This document shows positions 61,828 through 64,000 of a stretch of DNA of 64,000 nt, in pieces (within the stretch, counting starts at the first letter, position 1; the number at the start of each line of letters is the position of its first letter). Source of the stretch: CAZUGO01 sp964619935 (GTDB lineage Bacteria; Planctomycetota; Phycisphaerae; UBA1845; CAIVHJ01); assembly GCA_964619935.1 (NCBI GenBank), contig CAZUGO010000090.1, forward strand, positions 34,633 to 98,632. Reading direction: 5' to 3'. The translations under genes and the position numbers were made by a program. A model generated the notes under the pieces. It had not been told where the DNA came from, made no database searches, and was given only the letters and a program-made list of their open reading frames with translations.

Positions 61828-62191
61828 ATGGGGAGAAATGGATGGGCTCAACCTCTACATATATGTGCGAGCCAATCCACTGGCGTATACCGATTCAACT
61901 GGACTCCGCTGCTGTCCGCTGTTTATGAAGGATTGCGATGGCGAAGAATGCATCTGTTGGACTTGGCAGGACTGCTGCCCGGTAACCTCCAACAATTCAT
62001 CAGCACGCTGTTGTGACGGCGTGTGCTGTGGTCCAGGGTGCTGTGGAGCCCTTCAAGGATGCTGCTACTCAAGTTCAGAAGGCGTCATTCACTGTTGCAA
62101 CATCGGTCAACTGTGTTGTCTTTGTGACGATAACACAACCAGGTGCATCCACTGGCTTGCAAATTGTGCTGCCGAGTGTGGAGATGACTAA
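61802..62191 (+). CDS. Orphan RHS C-terminal tail with Cys-doublet domain (tail 2)
   Basis: 129 residues from ATG 61802. It begins MRRFLQRDPWGEMDGLNLYI, then YVRANPLAYTDSTG, the canonical end of an RHS core. The tip of ~95 residues has 23 cysteines, many as CC pairs (RCCDGVCCGPGCCG, LQGCCYSSSEGVIHCC). Such a pattern suggests a disulfide- or metal-rich mini-domain, possibly a toxin tip. As for tail 1, the YD-repeat body is missing. The frame could start at 61751. The next gene begins 15 bases after the stop. Confidence 0.65.
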   Translation: MRRFLQRDPWGEMDGLNLYIYVRANPLAYTDSTGLRCCPLFMKDCDGEECICWTWQDCCPVTSNNSSARCCDGVCCGPGCCGALQGCCYSSSEGVIHCCNIGQLCCLCDDNTTRCIHWLANCAAECGDD

Positions 62192-62206
62192 CTTTGGGGA
62201 AAAGGC

Positions 62207-62674
62207 GTGAGGCAACCAGCGACTGTGGTACTCGCTCTGCTTGTGAGCGGAATCTGTGGCTGCGTAGACAACGGCATTAGCACTCTGGAATTTGAGGGAT
62301 ACTCTCAATCTGGAAGGCATTTTCAGATTCTCAGACAGCAGAAGTGGTTCAATCGTTGGAAGACAACGCCATATGTTGACCAACTCGTTGTTTCTTCGGC
62401 ATCGGTCGAAGGACAACGCAGAGTCAGTGGGACTTTGGTGAGAAGGGACGTCGGAGACAAGATGGAATTCGAAGTTCGAACTGACAAGAATCGTATTTGG
62501 CTACTCGATTCGTCTAACAGAGTTTTCGCTGCGGCGGATTTCGACAATCTCCAATTCTATCCGAATAACGGGCAAGCAACGCAGGAGGAAGCGTGGTTGA
62601 GAATCAGGCTCCTCCTAAACGCACGGCAACGTTTGTGCCCTTTAAGGCACCAGACTTCACGCTTGAGAAACTGA
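62207..62674 (+). CDS. Small putative lipoprotein next to RHS tail 2
   Basis: 155 residues, GTG start. The leader VVLALLVSGICGC ends in a lipobox cysteine near residue 19. The rest is beta-rich: FEGYSQSGRHFQILRQ, YVDQLVVSSASVEGQRRVSG and MEFEVRTDKNRIWLLDSSN. The last ~27 residues overlap the thioredoxin-like gene in another frame and look unnatural (LRIRLLLNARQRLCPLRHQ). The gene may really end in, or continue into, the downstream frame. Possible immunity gene for tail 2, by position only. Confidence 0.55.
   Translation: MRQPATVVLALLVSGICGCVDNGISTLEFEGYSQSGRHFQILRQQKWFNRWKTTPYVDQLVVSSASVEGQRRVSGTLVRRDVGDKMEFEVRTDKNRIWLLDSSNRVFAAADFDNLQFYPNNGQATQEEAWLRIRLLLNARQRLCPLRHQTSRLRN
62583..62590 (+). 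promoter_or_regulatory. Strong ribosome binding site inside the preceding gene
   Basis: AGGAGGAA sits 2-9 bases before GTG 62593. It supports independent translation of the thioredoxin-like gene. Confidence 0.6.
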
Positions 62675-63072
62675 ATGGTGGGACCTTTACACTTTCTTCG
62701 TATCAAGGCAGATTCATTATCCTTAATTTCTTTGGTGTAGGGTGCTCTCCTTGTCTCCTGGAATCCCCCCATTTGGTCGCCCTCCAACAGAAGTACAAAG
62801 ACGATGGCTTATCGGTCGTAAGCATCAATGCTTGGGATGATTGGAGGATCTCGGTGAAGAAGTATGCCAAGAAAGGTGGTTTGGGGGAGAATGCTGTTGT
62901 TCTTCTCAAGGGTAAGTCCGTAGCAAAGCAATACGATGTAACTGGCGTGCCCAGGACATTCTGGATTGACCGAGAGGGCGTGGTCATTGATACTTCATCG
63001 GGCTTCGACGAAAAGGACTCTACTGAGTTGGAGTCTCGGACACGCAAGGCATTGGGGCTGAACCCGTCGTGA
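62593..63072 (+). CDS. TlpA/ResA-type thioredoxin-like protein
   Basis: 159 residues, GTG start. APDFTLEKLNGGTFTLSSYQ opens the fold. ILNFFGVGCSPCLLESPHLV carries the redox CxxC (CSPC), and VTGVPRTFWIDREG has the cis-proline. No signal peptide is seen with this start. If it is joined to the upstream lipoprotein by frameshift, the protein would be envelope-anchored, the usual place for TlpA-type reductants. Disulfide chemistry next to a 23-cysteine RHS tip is suggestive. Confidence 0.78.
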   Translation: MVENQAPPKRTATFVPFKAPDFTLEKLNGGTFTLSSYQGRFIILNFFGVGCSPCLLESPHLVALQQKYKDDGLSVVSINAWDDWRISVKKYAKKGGLGENAVVLLKGKSVAKQYDVTGVPRTFWIDREGVVIDTSSGFDEKDSTELESRTRKALGLNPS

Positions 63073-63593
63073 CACTGACCCTCTGTGCAGTCGGTCACTT
63101 TCTTCACCGCCGCAGAAAAAATCTCCCTAATTCCAATTCGCCCTCTACACCCCGACAACACACTCCTTTGCCCCGTTTGGTGAAACCTCTCGTCTGATTG
63201 ACGAGCAGGTCAAAACTCAAAACGAGTAAAATACTTATAGTGAAATGCGTTACCCGAAGGGGCAGCAGGTTGATGCTTGTGTGGGCGTTGGTCCTGGCTG
63301 CCTGGTCGAACCCCGTGCACCTCGTCGGCGTGCCGCAATCCGAATCTTCCCTGGCACGCGGCATCGGCGATGCTCATCGCTGCTACACTCGGGAGATCAA
63401 CCGCTCGATCAGGGCCAAGACCTGCAGCCGTCGGCTTTGTGGAGGTGTACACTTCGTGCGCCTGGTTGAGTCCAGAACGCGGAGCGCGTTGACGCCGATG
63501 AAACCCGGACCGAAAGCGCTCGCATGGTAATTGTGGTTTGTGTCCCCCGAACTACTCGAACTACTCCTATAATAGGATGGAGGCACTTGAGTG
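63073..63593. other. 521-base gap before the beta-helix gene
   Basis: Contains overlapping short frames only. One (85 codons from ATG 63273) begins with a hydrophobic, signal-like stretch (MLVWALVLAAWSNPVHLVG) but becomes Arg-rich with no recognisable domain. No terminator hairpin is clear after 63072. GGAGG at 63579-63583 serves the next gene. Confidence 0.45.
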
Positions 63594-64000
63594 ATGATTC
63601 GGGCATGGCTATTCTTTGTTCCGGTTACCCTGGGGGCGTTGGCATGCCCGGTGCAGGCGCAGACAACGTGGTATGTGAATGCATCTTGCGAGCCCCCTGC
63701 TGCGGGAACACTGCTGGACCCATTCTGCACCATTCAGCAGGGGATCGATTCAGCAACGGATGGTGACACGATACTCGTTGCTCCGGGAACGTACACGGGA
63801 GCCGGCAACCGAGATATCAGCATCTTCGGAAAGGCTATCACCGTGCGCTCAAGTGGCGGCCCCGAAGTAACCATCATCGATATTCAGGGAAGCCCGTCCT
63901 CGCTTCATCGAGGCTTCTTTCTCATTCATGGTGAGACTCGGGAGACGGTGATCCAGGGGTTCACCATTCGAAATGGCTATCTGATCGGCAATACAGGAGG
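63594..64000 (+). CDS. Secreted right-handed beta-helix protein, N-terminal part (cut by window end)
   Basis: The frame from ATG 63594 (GGAGG at 63579-63583) is open to the end of the window. A Sec leader (MIRAWLFFVPVTLGALACPV then QAQ) is followed by TTWYVNASCEPPAAGTLLDP, IQQGIDSATDGDTILVAPGT and TIRNGYLIGNTG. This is the DUF1565/pectate-lyase-like parallel beta-helix pattern of planctomycete surface proteins, with AxDGDTIxVAPGTY the diagnostic rung. The rest, probably several hundred residues, is outside. No catalytic residue is visible in the part present. Confidence 0.85.
   Translation, partial: MIRAWLFFVPVTLGALACPVQAQTTWYVNASCEPPAAGTLLDPFCTIQQGIDSATDGDTILVAPGTYTGAGNRDISIFGKAITVRSSGGPEVTIIDIQGSPSSLHRGFFLIHGETRETVIQGFTIRNGYLIGNTG

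Noticed and set aside
63198..63530. Possible secreted small protein (ATG 63273 in this frame)
   Set aside because: Hydrophobic start only; the rest is Arg-rich without similarity to known proteins, and it lacks a good ribosome site.

Overview
The window is G+C-rich (about two thirds by eye) and gene-dense. It fits a planctomycete, most likely of the Phycisphaerae type. That placement is inference from several hallmarks: a membrane protein ending in a CGYSLHGL...RCPECG zinc ribbon, orphan RHS-core tails (FLQRDP...DGLNLY), an HU-like protein followed by a DUF4469-like segment, a GT9 enzyme with a Cys-rich N-terminus, and tiny paralogous secreted proteins with an FQLSxCDxNxR signature. No rRNA, tRNA, transposase or CRISPR array was found.

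Layout. Positions 3-1034 hold the C-terminal half of an acetoacetyl-CoA synthetase. Positions 1.3-48.9 kb form one very large surface-polysaccharide region made of several transcription units. (a) 1316-5776 (+) is an O-acylation cassette: two SGNH hydrolases, an MBOAT acyltransferase, an SxtJ-family protein and a DUF5989 protein. (b) 5969-6106 is a candidate small RNA with its own promoter and terminator, followed by a lipoprotein (6186-6638). (c) 6616-9300 (-) is a CotH-kinase/beta-helix fusion. (d) 9626-16769 (+) carries a Wza-type export protein, a Wzz-type chain-length protein, a tyrosine kinase, and FemAB and Stp1-type proteins usually tied to XrtA/PEP-CTERM loci, plus a glycosyltransferase. 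(e) 20014-16693 (-) holds a methyltransferase, a flippase-like membrane protein and a GT-C glycosyltransferase. (f) 34448-20880 (-) is a tightly coupled operon. It contains DUF4956, VTC, GT2, WbpE, a WbpB-WbpD fusion, a DUF354 protein, WbpI, HisH2, HisF2, an RND/MMPL transporter, WbpG and a methyltransferase. (g) 34755-44945 (+) is an ABC (Wzm/Wzt) export operon with five glycosyltransferase or ligase genes and a CapK-like enzyme. (h) 44918-47073 (-) and 47370-48863 (+) add a double VanZ protein, a lipoprotein and the initiating polyprenyl-phosphate sugar transferase.

How the genes work together. The sugar transferase loads the first sugar on the lipid carrier, the many glycosyltransferases extend it, and the wbp/hisFH operon would supply an acetamidino-modified diaminouronic acid. 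The MBOAT/SGNH cassette acylates the glycan, and two export routes (Wza/Wzz/kinase and Wzm/Wzt) deliver it.

From 49.1 to 59.0 kb the genes are ordinary housekeeping: CT398-like zinc ribbon, RNase HI, amidase, TsaB, phosphoesterase, YidC, MiaE, fatty-acid-hydroxylase-like and HU-like proteins. From about 59.1 kb the composition becomes more A+T-rich. This end contains a 22-bp periodic array, two orphan RHS tails with candidate partner genes, an overlapping lipoprotein/thioredoxin pair and the start of a secreted beta-helix protein cut by the window end. A second, G+C-rich array of about 22 bp period lies at 20576-20756. These two unexplained arrays, the small RNA and the RHS-tail island are the least conventional elements.
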